A stretch of DNA of 64,000 nucleotides from Bacteroidia bacterium (GTDB taxonomy: Bacteria > Bacteroidota > Bacteroidia > Bacteroidales > Paludibacteraceae), in contig RZYM01000002.1 of the NCBI GenBank assembly GCA_009930305.1, positions 124,001 to 188,000 of the forward strand. Direction: 5' to 3'. The notes beneath the pieces were generated by a model. That model worked only from the letters and a program-made list of their open reading frames with translations. It was not told the origin of the DNA and did not search any database. Positions within the stretch are counted from its first letter, which is position 1, and the number at the start of each line of letters is the position of its first letter. Positions 1-9,975 of this stretch are shown piece by piece. The translations under genes and the position numbers were made by a program.

Positions 1-798
1 ACCTCTATGTATACAATTAGCAAATCTGCATTCTTTTGAAGTTGAGAAAATTTCCGGAAAATAGTGTCCAACCTCTTTCGCAACCATATCTATTACTCCG
101 AAACCTTTTACGCCCGGAGTATCTATCACGTATCCACCATTATATGGCAGCATTTCAGAAAAAGTTGTGGTATGCATTCCGGTGTGATGAACTTCTGATA
201 TTGCTGCTATCTTTGTGTTAAAAGAAGGATGCAGACTATTTATAAACGATGACTTACCTACACCTGAATTACCTGAAAATAGTGTTATTTTATTACGAAG
301 TTCTTCTTTTATTTCTTCAATTCCCTCGCCTGTTTTAACGGAAACCGCATGACAATGATACCCTAAAATAGAATATAAACGCATATATGCATTTAGCATT
401 TCTTTGTCAGTAGTATTATACAAATCGATTTTATTAAAAACTATTGTAACCGGTATTTTATAGGCTTCTGCAGTAACTAAAAAACGATCTATAAATTCTG
501 CCGGAGTTTCAGGTTCACGTATAGAAACCAATAAAAAAGCTTGATCAATATTTGCCGCTATAATTTGCGATTTTTTTGATAAGTTAGATGATTTACGTAT
601 CATATAATTTACACGCGGACAAATTTCTACAATACTATCGCCATCTAGACCTACCCTATCACCAACTGCTATGGGATTGGTTGTACGAATTCCTTGTAAG
701 CGGAATTTACCCTTGATACGAGCTGAAATCATATCACCATTATCGGTGCGAATCTCATACCAACTACCTGTTGTTCGTATAACTAATCCGAATTGCAT
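1..798 (-). CDS. rsgA: Ribosome small-subunit-dependent GTPase A (RsgA), C-terminus cut by the window edge
   Basis: Late 30S-subunit assembly GTPase that acts in the cytoplasm. Reading the minus strand from an ATG at 798, an N-terminal OB-fold (starting MQFGLVIRTTGSWYEIRT) is followed by a circularly permuted GTPase domain: NKID (G4) comes before GNSGVGKSS (G1) and DTPG (G3), the order typical of this family. At the edge the zinc motif begins as CRFANCIH, matching C-x4-C-x-H, so only the C-terminal tail is missing. The start lies 1 bp after the stop of the upstream barrel gene, which implies cotranscription with pyrH-frr. Identification is firm; only the end is unseen. Confidence 0.95.
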   Translation of the reverse strand, partial: MQFGLVIRTTGSWYEIRTDNGDMISARIKGKFRLQGIRTTNPIAVGDRVGLDGDSIVEICPRVNYMIRKSSNLSKKSQIIAANIDQAFLLVSIREPETPAEFIDRFLVTAEAYKIPVTIVFNKIDLYNTTDKEMLNAYMRLYSILGYHCHAVSVKTGEGIEEIKEELRNKITLFSGNSGVGKSSFINSLHPSFNTKIAAISEVHHTGMHTTTFSEMLPYNGGYVIDTPGVKGFGVIDMVAKEVGHYFPEIFSTSKECRFANCIHRG

Positions 799-799
799 A

Positions 800-1924
800 T
801 TAAAAAGCCTCTGTTGCTGTTATATAAAACTTAAATTCGCCATAATTATTTCCCGCCACATCGAGCCTTAAATGAACCCTCGCATCATTCAATCTACATC
901 TCAGACCTAAGCCGTATCCAACCTTTATCTTTTGTATATGAGGATCATATATATCTATCACATCTCCAACAGAGCAGAACACTGCAGCTTTTAACCTCCA
1001 CCAAATAGGAATTCTATACTCTGTCTGAAATTCGAACATAAAATTATCGGTAAATTTTCGCTCCCTAAAACCGCGTAGATTATCACTACCACCTAAGGTC
1101 GGCAACATACGAAAAGGTATTTCCTTCCCCAAACGCGCATCTGCATATATCTGCCATGCAAGAACTTGACCAATCCATGTTGGAATATATTGTCTAATAT
1201 CTAATGTAAGCGAAGTAACGTCATAGCTACTACCTAAAGCTTTTAAATTGGTATATGCTGACAGTTTTACGAAATTGCTAAATTTCTGCGGATAGAACTG
1301 ATTATCACGAGTATCATACATCAACTGAGCTCCAAAAGCCCACATAAAATAAGGATCCCATCCTGCTTCTCCATACTTTTCTATTAATTCAGGTCTCTTT
1401 TTCTCTGTTTCTTCATCCCAGTTCAATTTTTCTCCCAAACAAGACAAATAAAAACCTACATGAAAACTAGGAGTAATGGCATAGAATGGTTGAAAATTCA
1501 AACTAAAAGCCTCTGATGTATACTTAACACTCTCATCAGTAGTCTCATTGCCTATTCCAAAAAATAAATCGGGATAATAACGCAAGTTTAAATTTCCCGT
1601 AAAATAAAAATTTTCTTTAGGCGTGTAAAAGCGTGGATTAATATTAATTTTCGCCTGATTCAGAAATGTGTAAATAATACTTCCCGATATACTACTTATC
1701 TTTTTAAGATTCTGACTTTTAAAATAATAACCTCCTGAAGCACCTATACCCACACTTGTCTCCTCTTGATAAAAAGCAATCGGCACAGCGAACCAACTCT
1801 TTTTCACAACAGGACAATAAACTTGCGTTATAGTATCTGATTCAGCATGTTGTATTGAATCATTTGAAGAATATACAACTTTTGTCGCAAGAAGCGCAGT
1901 TAAAACTAAGAGAAATACCTTCAT
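800..1924 (-). CDS. POTRA-less Omp85-type outer-membrane beta-barrel protein
   Basis: A 374-aa exported protein with a signal peptide (MKVFLLVLTALLATKVVYSS). The rest is barrel-like, alternating aromatic strands, and ends in Phe as outer-membrane proteins do. Residues 278-286, GGSDNLRGF, match the conserved Omp85 loop motif (GG-x3-LRGF) of BamA/TamA-like barrels. Only about 20-40 residues lie between the signal peptide and the first strands, so there is no room for POTRA domains. It sits 9 bp after frr and 1 bp before rsgA. The substrate is unknown. It could be a surface-antigen porin or a minimal Omp85 translocator; sequence alone does not decide. Confidence 0.8.
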   Translation of the reverse strand: MKVFLLVLTALLATKVVYSSNDSIQHAESDTITQVYCPVVKKSWFAVPIAFYQEETSVGIGASGGYYFKSQNLKKISSISGSIIYTFLNQAKININPRFYTPKENFYFTGNLNLRYYPDLFFGIGNETTDESVKYTSEAFSLNFQPFYAITPSFHVGFYLSCLGEKLNWDEETEKKRPELIEKYGEAGWDPYFMWAFGAQLMYDTRDNQFYPQKFSNFVKLSAYTNLKALGSSYDVTSLTLDIRQYIPTWIGQVLAWQIYADARLGKEIPFRMLPTLGGSDNLRGFRERKFTDNFMFEFQTEYRIPIWWRLKAAVFCSVGDVIDIYDPHIQKIKVGYGLGLRCRLNDARVHLRLDVAGNNYGEFKFYITATEAF

Positions 1925-1933
1925 ACAAGGAAG

Positions 1934-2494
1934 TTATACCGTCATAATCTCTTTTTCTTTTTCATAGACTACCTCGTCAACTTGTTTAATATATTTATCG
2001 TGTACTTTCTGCACTTCAGATTCAGCATCTTTTTCAACATCTTCAGGCATTCCTTCTTTTAGTGACTTCTTAAGAATATCAATAGCCTCTCTACGTGCTG
2101 TACGTATGCTAATCTTAGTATCTTCACCTTCTTGCTTCGATTGCTTTACTAAATTACGACGTCTTTCTTCTGTTAACGGAGGTATACCTAAACGGATAAC
2201 TTCACCATTATTCTCTGGAGTAATACCAATTTCTGATGCCAAGATTGCTTTTTCAATTTCACGAAGCATCGATTTTTCCCATGGTTGTACCACTATCGAT
2301 TTGGCATCCGGTGTACTTATATTAGCCACACTACTAAGAGGAGTCATCGTTCCGTAATATTCAACTTTTACGCCATCTAAGATTCTAGGATTTGCCTTAC
2401 CCGCACGTATGTGTGCAAGAGATTCGTCCAAGAAAAACATTGAATTTTCCATTTTATCGATAGCATCCTTTAAATTTTTCTGAACATCAACCAT
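1934..2494 (-). CDS. frr: Ribosome recycling factor
   Basis: The 186-aa product acts with EF-G to split the post-termination ribosome. Length and sequence fit the family throughout: the three-helix bundle with the conserved stretch around [12 protein letters not shown] near residue 28, then the [21 protein letters not shown] segment, and a charged C-terminal helix. It starts 17 bp after pyrH. The pyrH-frr order is widespread in bacteria and supports a common transcript. Nothing unusual is seen. Confidence 0.97.
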   Translation of the reverse strand: MVDVQKNLKDAIDKMENSMFFLDESLAHIRAGKANPRILDGVKVEYYGTMTPLSSVANISTPDAKSIVVQPWEKSMLREIEKAILASEIGITPENNGEVIRLGIPPLTEERRRNLVKQSKQEGEDTKISIRTARREAIDILKKSLKEGMPEDVEKDAESEVQKVHDKYIKQVDEVVYEKEKEIMTV

Positions 2495-2511
2495 TGTTGT
2501 AGATATTATTG

Positions 2512-3219
2512 TTATTTTACCAAAGTCCCAATTTTTTCACCAGACATAACACGTTTCAAATTACCATATACATCCATATTAAATACATAAATTGGCAATT
2601 TATTTTCTTTACACAACGTAGTCGCAGTTAAATCCATAACTTTCAGATTTCTGTTGTATATCTCATCGAAAGTTATCTCAGAGAATTTTTCTGCCTTAGG
2701 ATCTTTCTCCGGATCTGTTGTATAAATACCATCAACACGAGTACCTTTTAGCATCAAATCAGCTTTAACTTCTATACCACGTAAAGCAGAAGCTGTATCG
2801 GTAGTAAAAAATGGATTCCCTGTACCTCCTGATACAATTACAACTTCACCTGCCTCAATACATTTTATTGCTTTAAAACTACTATATAACTCACCTATCG
2901 GTTCCATACCTATAGCTGTAAGTACTCTATTCTTTACATTCAAAGCATCTAAAGCGGAGCTTAATGCCATACTATTAATTACAGTAGCCAACATTCCCAT
3001 TTGATCCCCTTTGACACGATCAAATCCTTTTGCCGCACCACTTAAACCTCTAAATATATTACCGCCCCCAATAACTATTGCTATCTGCACTCCCATTGAC
3101 TCTATTTCACTTATTTGTTCAGCATATTCGGACAAACGCTTTGCATCAATTCCATAGCCTTGTTCGCCCATCAGCGACTCACCACTCAATTTTAATAAGA
3201 TTCTTTTATATGTAAGCAT
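2512..3219 (-). CDS. pyrH: UMP kinase
   Basis: A 235-aa hexameric UMP kinase of the amino-acid-kinase fold, phosphorylating UMP to UDP in pyrimidine synthesis. The N-terminal phosphate loop KLSGESLMG (residues 10-18), the glycine-rich IGGGNIFRG and the segment [14 protein letters not shown] are all present. It is the first gene of pyrH-frr-barrel-rsgA. A TATATTTG box lies about 20 bp upstream, next to the terminator of the ribosomal operon, so it is probably transcribed from its own promoter. Confidence 0.97.
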   Translation of the reverse strand: MLTYKRILLKLSGESLMGEQGYGIDAKRLSEYAEQISEIESMGVQIAIVIGGGNIFRGLSGAAKGFDRVKGDQMGMLATVINSMALSSALDALNVKNRVLTAIGMEPIGELYSSFKAIKCIEAGEVVIVSGGTGNPFFTTDTASALRGIEVKADLMLKGTRVDGIYTTDPEKDPKAEKFSEITFDEIYNRNLKVMDLTATTLCKENKLPIYVFNMDVYGNLKRVMSGEKIGTLVK

Positions 3220-3239
3220 ATTAATTAATTTGCAGTGTG

Positions 3240-3247
3240 CAAATATA
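3240..3247 (-). promoter_or_regulatory. Putative -7 promoter box for pyrH operon
   Basis: The minus strand reads TATATTTG here, matching the Bacteroidota -7 consensus TAnnTTTG, about 20 bp before the pyrH ATG. No TTG lies at the standard 19-20 bp distance. The upstream T-run comes from the rplQ terminator, so the -33 element is weak. Confidence 0.5.
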
Positions 3248-3263
3248 GCATAATTATTAACAC

Positions 3264-3300
3264 AAAAAAAGGGATAAGATTAACTTTCATCCCTTTTTGT
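3264..3300 (-). terminator. Intrinsic terminator of the ribosomal superoperon
   Basis: On the minus strand, downstream of the rplQ stop, AAAAAGGGAT pairs with ATCCCTTTTT around a 13-nt loop, and the T-run continues past the stem (seven T). It separates the rplQ end from the pyrH promoter. Confidence 0.85.
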
Positions 3301-3313
3301 AAGATTAATAAAG

Positions 3314-3823
3314 TTATTCAGCAGCAGGTGTTTCTGCTACAGAATTTTCTTTAATTGCATCCTCTACTACTTCTGCTGTTTCAACTTTTGCATCTACTGC
3401 TTTCTTTGCACCAGCACGACGTGTTTTGGTTTTCTTCTTTGATGCTGTATCTTTCAACATATTTTCGTTGTAATCTACAAACTCAATGAAACACATTTGA
3501 GCAGCATCTCCTAAACGGAAGCCTGTTTTCAAAATACGTGTATAACCACCAGGACGATCAGCTATGCGTTGAGAAATTTCACCGAAAAGAATTGTAACAG
3601 CTTCTTTATTCTGCAAAGCTGAAAAAACAGTTCTTCTAGAATGAGTTGTATCCTCTTTTGATTTTGTAATCAATGGCTCAACAAATTTACGCAATTCCTT
3701 TGCTTTTGCGAGTGTAGTATTGATCTTCTTGTACTTTATTAGGGAAACTGCCATGTTTGACAACATTGCATTGCGATGACCTGCTTTTCTTCCCAAATGA
3801 TTAAAATTCTTATTATGTCTCAT
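3314..3823 (-). CDS. rplQ: 50S ribosomal protein L17 with C-terminal extension
   Basis: Large-subunit protein near the exit tunnel. Residues 1-118 follow canonical L17 (start [20 protein letters not shown], then [16 protein letters not shown]). The product is 169 aa; enterobacterial L17 is about 127 aa. The extra C-terminal tail is rich in Lys, Ala and Glu, low complexity and probably disordered, as in other Bacteroidota. It is the last gene of the superoperon, 6 bp after rpoA, and is followed by a strong terminator. Confidence 0.97.
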   Translation of the reverse strand: MRHNKNFNHLGRKAGHRNAMLSNMAVSLIKYKKINTTLAKAKELRKFVEPLITKSKEDTTHSRRTVFSALQNKEAVTILFGEISQRIADRPGGYTRILKTGFRLGDAAQMCFIEFVDYNENMLKDTASKKKTKTRRAGAKKAVDAKVETAEVVEDAIKENSVAETPAAE

Positions 3824-3829
3824 CTCGTA

Positions 3830-4822
3830 TTACTCTTTATCTAATTTATACTTAGAAATGTCCATACCAAACGACAAGTTCAAACTTGCCAATTTAGCAT
3901 CTAACTCTACCAACGATTTCTTACCAAAATTGCGGAATTTCAACAAATCATTTCTGTTGAAAGAAACCAATTCAGCTAAAGTTTCAACATCAGCAGCCTT
4001 TAAACAATTTAATGCACGTACTGATAAATCAAGATCAACTAACTTAGTTTTCAACAACTGACGCATATGCAATGCATCTTCGTCAAATTCTTCTCCACCC
4101 TCTGCATCATTGAAATCAATTGTTATTTTCTCATCAGAAAACAACATAAAGTGATGAATCAATATTTTTGCAGATTCTTTCAAAGCTTCCTTAGGATGAA
4201 TAGAACCATCTGTATCTATTTCTATTACTAATTTTTCGTAGTCTGTTTTTTGTTCTACACGGTAGTTCTCAATAGAATATTTAACATTAACAATTGGCGT
4301 GTAAATAGAGTCTACTGGTATAACATCTAATCCTTGAATTAATCCACGATTCTCATCAGCCGGAACATATCCACGTCCTTTATTAATCGTTAATTCAATG
4401 TGGAAAGATGCCTTTGGATCCATTGTACATATCAAAAGATCCGGATTCAATACCTCAAAAGCGGTCAAATGTTTCCCAATATTACATGCTTTAAATGTAG
4501 TTGTGTCTGCAACGTCAATTGTAACTTTTTCATTATCTACACCTTCAACAAGTTGTTTAAAACGAACTTGTTTTAAAGCTAAGATAATATTCGTTACATC
4601 TTCCATTACTCCAGGAACTGTAGCAAATTCGTGTTGTACTCCATCAATTCTTAATGATGTGATGGCAAAGCCCTCCAATGAAGAAAGCAAGATACGGCGT
4701 AAGGCATTACCGATAGTAATACCGAAGCCCGGTTCCAATGGTCTGAATTCAAATTTACCATGGAACGTGTCTGCCTCCAACATGATAACTTTTTCTGGTT
4801 TTTGAAATGGTAATATAGCCAT
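3830..4822 (-). CDS. rpoA: DNA-directed RNA polymerase subunit alpha
   Basis: A 330-aa alpha subunit that dimerises to scaffold beta and beta-prime. The N-terminal domain includes [18 protein letters not shown] (near residue 37), the classic dimerisation segment. The C-terminal domain carries the helix-hairpin-helix module with [17 protein letters not shown] and [12 protein letters not shown] (about residues 262-309), which contacts UP elements and activators. It lies between rpsD and rplQ with 9- and 6-bp spacers, the usual alpha-operon order. Confidence 0.98.
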   Translation of the reverse strand: MAILPFQKPEKVIMLEADTFHGKFEFRPLEPGFGITIGNALRRILLSSLEGFAITSLRIDGVQHEFATVPGVMEDVTNIILALKQVRFKQLVEGVDNEKVTIDVADTTTFKACNIGKHLTAFEVLNPDLLICTMDPKASFHIELTINKGRGYVPADENRGLIQGLDVIPVDSIYTPIVNVKYSIENYRVEQKTDYEKLVIEIDTDGSIHPKEALKESAKILIHHFMLFSDEKITIDFNDAEGGEEFDEDALHMRQLLKTKLVDLDLSVRALNCLKAADVETLAELVSFNRNDLLKFRNFGKKSLVELDAKLASLNLSFGMDISKYKLDKE

Positions 4823-4831
4823 AATTCTACA

Positions 4832-5437
4832 TTATTTAGAATAAAGTTCGACGATTAATTGCTCCTTAATATTTTCCGGAATATCTGCACGATCTGGCAT
4901 GTGTAAGAATTTTCCAGACATAGAAGATTCATCAAACTCTAACCATGGGTATTTACTGTGATTAAATCCACTTAATGCATTTGCAATAACCTCTAACGAT
5001 TTAGATTTCTCGCGAACTGCAACAACATCACCTTGTTTTACTTGAAAAGAAGGAATATTTACAACTTCACCATTAACAACAATATGTTTGTGTCCTACTA
5101 ATTGACGTGCAGCCGAACGAGAAGGAGCCATTCCTAAACGGAATACAACATTGTCTAAACGAGATTCCAACAATTGCAATAAAACTTCACCAGTAATACC
5201 TTTTGTGCGAGATGCTCTGTCAAACAAATTTGAGAATTGTTTTTCCAAAACACCATAAGTATATTTAACTTTTTGTTTTTCTTTTAACTGAACACCGTAT
5301 TCAGAAGTTTTACGTTTACGAGAATTTCCGTGTTGACCAGGAGGATAATTCTTCTTAGACAAAACTTTGTCAGCGCCAAAGATTGCTTCTCCAAACTTAC
5401 GCGCTATTTTTGTTTTAGGTCCTGTATATCTTGCCAT
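4832..5437 (-). CDS. rpsD: 30S ribosomal protein S4
   Basis: A 201-aa primary 16S rRNA-binding protein. The start [17 protein letters not shown] is that of the zinc-free S4 type, lacking the N-terminal four-Cys cluster. An S4 RNA-binding domain covers about residues 92-155 ([28 protein letters not shown]). It lies 28 bp after rpsK and 9 bp before rpoA. In other bacteria S4 often represses this cluster; no specific operator was identified here. Confidence 0.98.
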   Translation of the reverse strand: MARYTGPKTKIARKFGEAIFGADKVLSKKNYPPGQHGNSRKRKTSEYGVQLKEKQKVKYTYGVLEKQFSNLFDRASRTKGITGEVLLQLLESRLDNVVFRLGMAPSRSAARQLVGHKHIVVNGEVVNIPSFQVKQGDVVAVREKSKSLEVIANALSGFNHSKYPWLEFDESSMSGKFLHMPDRADIPENIKEQLIVELYSK

Positions 5438-5465
5438 TTTATTCTATTTTTAGCGGTTTAACTTA

Positions 5466-5855
5466 TTATACTCTACGTCTTTTAGGAGGACGACAACCAT
5501 TGTGAGGTAGCGGTGTTACATCTACAATTTCTGTTACCTCTATACCCGCTCCGTGAATTGTACGAATAGCAGATTCTCTTCCGTTACCCGGACCCTTTAC
5601 GTAAGCTTTTACTTTACGCAAACCCAAATCAAATGCAACCTTTGCACAATCTTGTGCTGCCATTTGAGCTGCATACGGCGTATTCTTTTTTGAACCGCGG
5701 AAACCCATTTTACCTGCTGACGACCAAGAAATTACTTCTCCTTGGGCATTGGTAATCGTAACAATTATATTGTTGAATGAGGAACATACGTGGGCTTGAC
5801 CAGTTCCATCTATTTTCACTACTCTTTTTTTAGTAGCGGCAGTTTTTTTTGCCAT
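5466..5855 (-). CDS. rpsK: 30S ribosomal protein S11
   Basis: A 129-aa platform protein of the small subunit. The central motif [25 protein letters not shown] and the C-terminal end [12 protein letters not shown] are diagnostic. It lies between rpsM (30 bp upstream) and rpsD (28 bp downstream) in the conserved alpha-operon order. Length is normal and no unusual residues were noted. Confidence 0.98.
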   Translation of the reverse strand: MAKKTAATKKRVVKIDGTGQAHVCSSFNNIIVTITNAQGEVISWSSAGKMGFRGSKKNTPYAAQMAAQDCAKVAFDLGLRKVKAYVKGPGNGRESAIRTIHGAGIEVTEIVDVTPLPHNGCRPPKRRRV

Positions 5856-5885
5856 ATTTTAATTTATTTTCTGTTCTACAATTAA

Positions 5886-6266
5886 TTACTTAGTTGCCTT
5901 TTTCTTATTTGCAACTGTTTTCTTCTTTCCTTTGCGTGTACGTGCATTGTTTTTTGTACTTTGACCACGCAATGGTAAACCTAAACGATGACGAATACCG
6001 CGATAACAACCGATATCCATTAAACGTTTAATGTTCAATTGTACCTCAGAACGCAAATCACCTTCCACTTTAAATTTAGAGGAAATGATATCACGGATTT
6101 TAGCCGCTTGGTCATCTGTCCAATCTTTAACTTGAATGTCTTTGTCAACACCAGCTTCCGACAATACTTTGTTGGCGCTGTTTCTTCCTATTCCGTAGAT
6201 ATAGGTTAAACCTATTTCACCTCTCTTATTCTGAGGTAAATCTACTCCTGCAATTCTTATAGCCAT
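5886..6266 (-). CDS. rpsM: 30S ribosomal protein S13
   Basis: A 126-aa head protein of the small subunit that contacts the P-site tRNA and the 50S bridge. It begins [27 protein letters not shown] and contains the helix-two-turn-helix with [25 protein letters not shown] (about residues 94-115). A lysine-rich tail follows. It comes 29 bp after the short rpmJ gene. Confidence 0.98.
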   Translation of the reverse strand: MAIRIAGVDLPQNKRGEIGLTYIYGIGRNSANKVLSEAGVDKDIQVKDWTDDQAAKIRDIISSKFKVEGDLRSEVQLNIKRLMDIGCYRGIRHRLGLPLRGQSTKNNARTRKGKKKTVANKKKATK

Positions 6267-6295
6267 AAACTATTTTATATGATTTTGGTAAATTA

Positions 6296-6412
6296 TTAAC
6301 CTTGACGTTGTTTCATCCTTGGATCTTTTTTATTGATCACATAAAGACGACCTTTTCTTCTGACGATTTTACAATCATCACTACGTTTTTTAACAGATGT
6401 TCTGACTTTCAT
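6296..6412 (-). CDS. rpmJ: 50S ribosomal protein L36 (zinc-free form)
   Basis: A 38-aa gene read on the minus strand between infA and rpsM, where L36 normally lies. The protein starts [17 protein letters not shown] and ends [11 protein letters not shown]. The zinc ribbon of the classic form (Cys11, Cys14, Cys27, His32/33) keeps only Cys14: positions 11, 27 and 33 are Ser, Asn and Met. This is therefore the C-minus paralogue that does not need zinc. Spacing is 15 bp from infA. Confidence 0.95.
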   Translation of the reverse strand: MKVRTSVKKRSDDCKIVRRKGRLYVINKKDPRMKQRQG

Positions 6413-6427
6413 TATTTAAAATTTAAA

Positions 6428-6646
6428 TTATTTGTATCTGAACGAGATTCTTCCTTTACTCAAATCATAAGGTGACATCTCAACACGCACCTTATCACCA
6501 GGTAATATACGAATATAATGCATACGCATCTTACCCGATATGTGAGCAGTAATTTCATGCCCATTTTCCAATTCCACTCGAAACATTGCATTTGACAACG
6601 CTTCTACGATGGTTCCATCTTGCTCTATTGCTGCTTGTTTTGCCAT
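6428..6646 (-). CDS. infA: Translation initiation factor IF-1
   Basis: A 72-aa single OB-fold (S1-like) protein that binds the ribosomal A site during initiation. The sequence [20 protein letters not shown], then [28 protein letters not shown], is diagnostic and full length. Its start directly abuts the stop of map with no spacer, suggesting translational coupling. rpmJ follows. Confidence 0.98.
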   Translation of the reverse strand: MAKQAAIEQDGTIVEALSNAMFRVELENGHEITAHISGKMRMHYIRILPGDKVRVEMSPYDLSKGRISFRYK

Positions 6647-7426
6647 TTATGATTTGTGACTTAGAACTTCATCTACATAATCGAACGATGATAATATTTC
6701 TGCCTCTCCTTTATGAATTGCGATTGTATGTTCGAAATGAGCGGATGGTTTCCTGTCTATTGTTCGAATAGTCCAACCATCTTTTTCAAAAACAATACCT
6801 CTGTTACCCATATTTATCATTGGCTCTATAGCAATTGTCATTCCTTCTTTTAAGAGTACACCCTGACCACGTTTTCCATAATTCGGTACTTCAGGAGCTT
6901 CATGCATTTGACGTCCCACTCCGTGTCCTACCATTTCTCTTACTACAGAGAAACCCACTGCTTCACAATGATGCTGAATTGCATATCCCACATCTCCAAT
7001 TCTATTCCCATGAACAGCCATTTCTATACCTTTGTATAAAGCTTCACGAGTAATTCTTAGAAGTTTTTGTGTCTTTTCATCAACATTTCCAACACAAAAT
7101 GTAAATGCAGAATCTCCATAAAAACCATCAATTATTGTTCCGCAATCTACCGAAACTATATCACCGTCTTTCAAAGCATATTTAGATGGTATTCCATGAA
7201 CAACTTGCTCATTTACTGAAATACATAATGTATTTGGGAAACCATTATAACCTAAAAAACCAGGAGTGGCACCATTTGCACGGATAAAATCTTCTGCAAT
7301 TTTATCTAATTCAAGTGTTGTTACTCCAATTTCAATCGCCTTTGCGACCTCTGCCAATGTTTTTCCGACAAGTCTATTGCTTTTCTTTAATATTGCAATC
7401 TCTTCCGGAGTTTTAAGATATATCAT
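6647..7426 (-). CDS. map: Methionine aminopeptidase type I
   Basis: A 259-aa dinuclear metalloprotease that removes the initiator Met from nascent proteins. All five metal ligands are visible: Asp94 and Asp105 (VDCGT, GDSAF), His168 (GHGVGR), Glu201 (IEPMI) and Glu232 (HFEHT). The substrate-site His77 (VVHGIPS) and His175 are also present. It lies 8 bp after secY and directly before infA, the usual spc/alpha boundary arrangement. Confidence 0.97.
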   Translation of the reverse strand: MIYLKTPEEIAILKKSNRLVGKTLAEVAKAIEIGVTTLELDKIAEDFIRANGATPGFLGYNGFPNTLCISVNEQVVHGIPSKYALKDGDIVSVDCGTIIDGFYGDSAFTFCVGNVDEKTQKLLRITREALYKGIEMAVHGNRIGDVGYAIQHHCEAVGFSVVREMVGHGVGRQMHEAPEVPNYGKRGQGVLLKEGMTIAIEPMINMGNRGIVFEKDGWTIRTIDRKPSAHFEHTIAIHKGEAEILSSFDYVDEVLSHKS

Positions 7427-7434
7427 CTTTATTT

Positions 7435-8778
7435 TTAATATGCGGCTATCGAGCCACTTCTTCCTTTTATTTTTCCACCTTTCATTAATCCGTCATAATG
7501 ACGCATTAATAAATAGCTTTCGATTTGTTGTAGTGTATCCAAAACAACACCTACCATAATCAAAAGAGATGTCCCTCCAAAAAATTGAGCGAAAGACGCG
7601 CTTACGCCTAACCATTCAGATCCTGCAAACGCAGGTAAGATAGCTACAATACCCAAGAAAATAGAACCAGGTAATGTAATTCTTGACATAATCGTATCCA
7701 GATATTCAGCGGTTTTCTTTCCCGGTTTTATACCTGGAATAAAACCATTATTACGTTTCATTTCTTCTGCCATTTGGGTAGGATTCACTGTTACTGCTGT
7801 ATAAAAATATGTAAATGCAATAATCAGCAAAAAGAACACCAAGTTATACCAAAAACTATTATTATTCATAAAAGTCATGGCAAAATTACTAACTTCACCA
7901 TCTGAGGCAAATAAACCGGATAAAGATGCCGGAATAAACATAATGGCTTGAGCAAAAATGATAGGCATTACGTTTGCTGCATTCACTTTTAGCGGAATGT
8001 ACTGGCGAACGCCACCATATTGTTGATTACCTACAACACGTTTTGCATATTGTACAGGAACTTTACGTGTACCTTGAACTAGTAACACACTAAACCCTAT
8101 TACTACTAACAAGAATACTATTTCTGCTAAGAACAATACTAAGCCACCGGCAGCCTCGTGCAAACGAGATGAAAATTCACCTACAACTGCCCTTGGTAAA
8201 CGTGCTATGATACCTACTAAGATGATAAATGAAATACCATTACCTACACCCTTTTCTGTAATACGTTCACCCAACCATAGTACAAACATACTACCAGCCG
8301 CTAAAATCAATACAGATGTGATCACAAAGAAAGCACCTTCAGGAACAACTGATCCTACTTGCATTCTTAAATTGACCAAATATGCAGGTCCTTGAATTAA
8401 TAAAATCAAAATAGTCAAATAACGAGTGATTTGATTCATGCGTTGACGACCACTTTCTCCCTCACGTTGCAATTTTTGAAAGTATGGGAAAGCCATACCT
8501 AATAATTGCACTACGATTGATGCCGAGATATACGGCATAATTCCCAATGCAAAAATTGATGCATTAGAGAAAGCACCACCAGAGAACATATCCAACAACA
8601 TCATCAAACCGCCGCTAGTTTGTTTACTAAGTTCGGAAAGTTGTGTTGTATCTATACCCGGAAGAGCGATAAATGAACCAAAACGATAAACTAAAACCAA
8701 AAGAAATGTAATGGCTAGTCTACTTTTCAGTTCCTCTATCTTAAATATATTCCGTATTGTTTCAATAAATTTTTTCAT
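7435..8778 (-). CDS. secY: Protein translocase subunit SecY
   Basis: A 447-aa inner-membrane channel of the Sec translocon with about ten transmembrane helices. Recognisable segments are the N-terminal plug region after GSFIALPGIDTT, the GIMPYISASIVVQLL helix, the cytoplasmic loop GTRKVPVQYAKRV and the later PTQMAEEMKRNNGFIPGIKPGK loop that contacts SecA and the ribosome. It lies 9 bp after rplO and 8 bp before map. Confidence 0.98.
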   Translation of the reverse strand: MKKFIETIRNIFKIEELKSRLAITFLLVLVYRFGSFIALPGIDTTQLSELSKQTSGGLMMLLDMFSGGAFSNASIFALGIMPYISASIVVQLLGMAFPYFQKLQREGESGRQRMNQITRYLTILILLIQGPAYLVNLRMQVGSVVPEGAFFVITSVLILAAGSMFVLWLGERITEKGVGNGISFIILVGIIARLPRAVVGEFSSRLHEAAGGLVLFLAEIVFLLVVIGFSVLLVQGTRKVPVQYAKRVVGNQQYGGVRQYIPLKVNAANVMPIIFAQAIMFIPASLSGLFASDGEVSNFAMTFMNNNSFWYNLVFFLLIIAFTYFYTAVTVNPTQMAEEMKRNNGFIPGIKPGKKTAEYLDTIMSRITLPGSIFLGIVAILPAFAGSEWLGVSASFAQFFGGTSLLIMVGVVLDTLQQIESYLLMRHYDGLMKGGKIKGRSGSIAAY

Positions 8779-8787
8779 GAGAACGGA

Positions 8788-9234
8788 TTATAAAGTTACC
8801 ACCGTACCACCTACTTTTTCAATTTCTTCTACTGCTGTTTTAGAAAACGCATGAGCAGAAACTTCTAATTTAGATGTTAAATTGCCTTTTGCTAAAATTT
8901 TTACTTTGTGCTTTGAAGATACAAAACCAGCTTCAACTAATTCTTCGATTCCGATTTTTTCTATTTTTTTCTCATCAGCCAAAGCTTGCAATGTAGACAA
9001 ATTGATAGCTTTATACTCTATACGATTGAAGTTTTTAAAGCCAAATTTTGGCAATCTTCTTTGCATAGGCATTTGACCACCCTCAAAACCAATCTTCTTT
9101 GAGTATCCTGAACGAGATTTTGCACCTTTGTGACCACGAGTTGAAGTACCGCCTAAGCCAGAACCTGAACCACGACCAACTCTTTTACGTATTTTTACCG
9201 AACCCTCTGCAGGTTTCAAATTACTTAAATCCAT
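8788..9234 (-). CDS. rplO: 50S ribosomal protein L15
   Basis: A 148-aa large-subunit protein. The glycine- and arginine-rich N-terminal extension (KRVGRGSGSGLGGTSTRGHKG) threads into rRNA; the C-terminal globular part ends KVGGTVVTL. It lies 30 bp after rpmD and 9 bp before secY, as in the standard spc cluster. No unusual features. Confidence 0.98.
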   Translation of the reverse strand: MDLSNLKPAEGSVKIRKRVGRGSGSGLGGTSTRGHKGAKSRSGYSKKIGFEGGQMPMQRRLPKFGFKNFNRIEYKAINLSTLQALADEKKIEKIGIEELVEAGFVSSKHKVKILAKGNLTSKLEVSAHAFSKTAVEEIEKVGGTVVTL

Positions 9235-9264
9235 TTTGTTTGTTTTTTAATTCATCCGAAAGAT

Positions 9265-9441
9265 TTACTTTACAATCTCTACAAGGTGTTTGACACTATT
9301 AATCATTCCAAGGATTTGTGGTGTTGCCTCATGTTCAACCACCGCATTCATTTTTTTCAAACCTAGTGAATCCAAAGTACTTCTTTGTACTCTTGGAGCT
9401 CCAATTCTACTTTTAACTTGTTTTACTTTTATTGTTGCCAT
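9265..9441 (-). CDS. rpmD: 50S ribosomal protein L30
   Basis: A 58-aa gene between rpsE and rplO on the minus strand. The ATG is at 9441 and the TAA at 9265-9267. The product reads MATIKVKQVKSRIGAPRVQR and onward to KHLVEIVK, matching L30 in length, start and position. It follows rpsE by 7 bp. L30 is absent from some bacterial lineages but intact here. Confidence 0.95.
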   Translation of the reverse strand: MATIKVKQVKSRIGAPRVQRSTLDSLGLKKMNAVVEHEATPQILGMINSVKHLVEIVK

Positions 9442-9448
9442 AGTTAAT

Positions 9449-9970
9449 TTATTTACCGGTGAACACTTTCTCTACCAATATACCTCTATTTTGGGCAACC
9501 GTATAAGCATCTCTCATTTCAGACAAAGCTAAAATTGTTGCTTTAACCAAATTATGAGGATTTGATGAACCCTTTGATTTTGCCAATACATCAGAGACAC
9601 CAACGCTCTCTAAAACTGCACGCATAGCACCACCGGCTTTAACACCGGTACCTGTTGTTGCGGGTTTCAAAAAAACTTCAGCACCACCAAATTTTGCTAC
9701 TTGTTCGTGGGGAATTGTTCCTTTTAAAACAGGTACCTTTACAAGATTTTTCTTTGCTGCTTCAACGCCTTTAGCAATAGCTGTTGTTACTTCATTGGCT
9801 TTTCCTAAACCAAATCCGACGATTCCGTCTTCGTTTCCAACAACTACAATAGCCGCGAACGTGAAAGTTCTACCGCCTTTAGTTACCTTGGTTACACGAT
9901 TAATTGCAACCAATCTATCTTTTAACTCACTTTCGTTTGCTAACCTTACTGTATTATTTTTTACTGCCAT
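9449..9970 (-). CDS. rpsE: 30S ribosomal protein S5
   Basis: A 173-aa protein involved in decoding fidelity and mRNA unwinding. The double-stranded RNA-binding-like N-terminal domain ([23 protein letters not shown]) and the C-terminal domain with [19 protein letters not shown] are conserved. It is 5 bp after rplR. No changes are seen in the spectinomycin-loop region that would stand out by eye. Confidence 0.98.
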   Translation of the reverse strand: MAVKNNTVRLANESELKDRLVAINRVTKVTKGGRTFTFAAIVVVGNEDGIVGFGLGKANEVTTAIAKGVEAAKKNLVKVPVLKGTIPHEQVAKFGGAEVFLKPATTGTGVKAGGAMRAVLESVGVSDVLAKSKGSSNPHNLVKATILALSEMRDAYTVAQNRGILVEKVFTGK

Positions 9971-9975
9971 AATGC

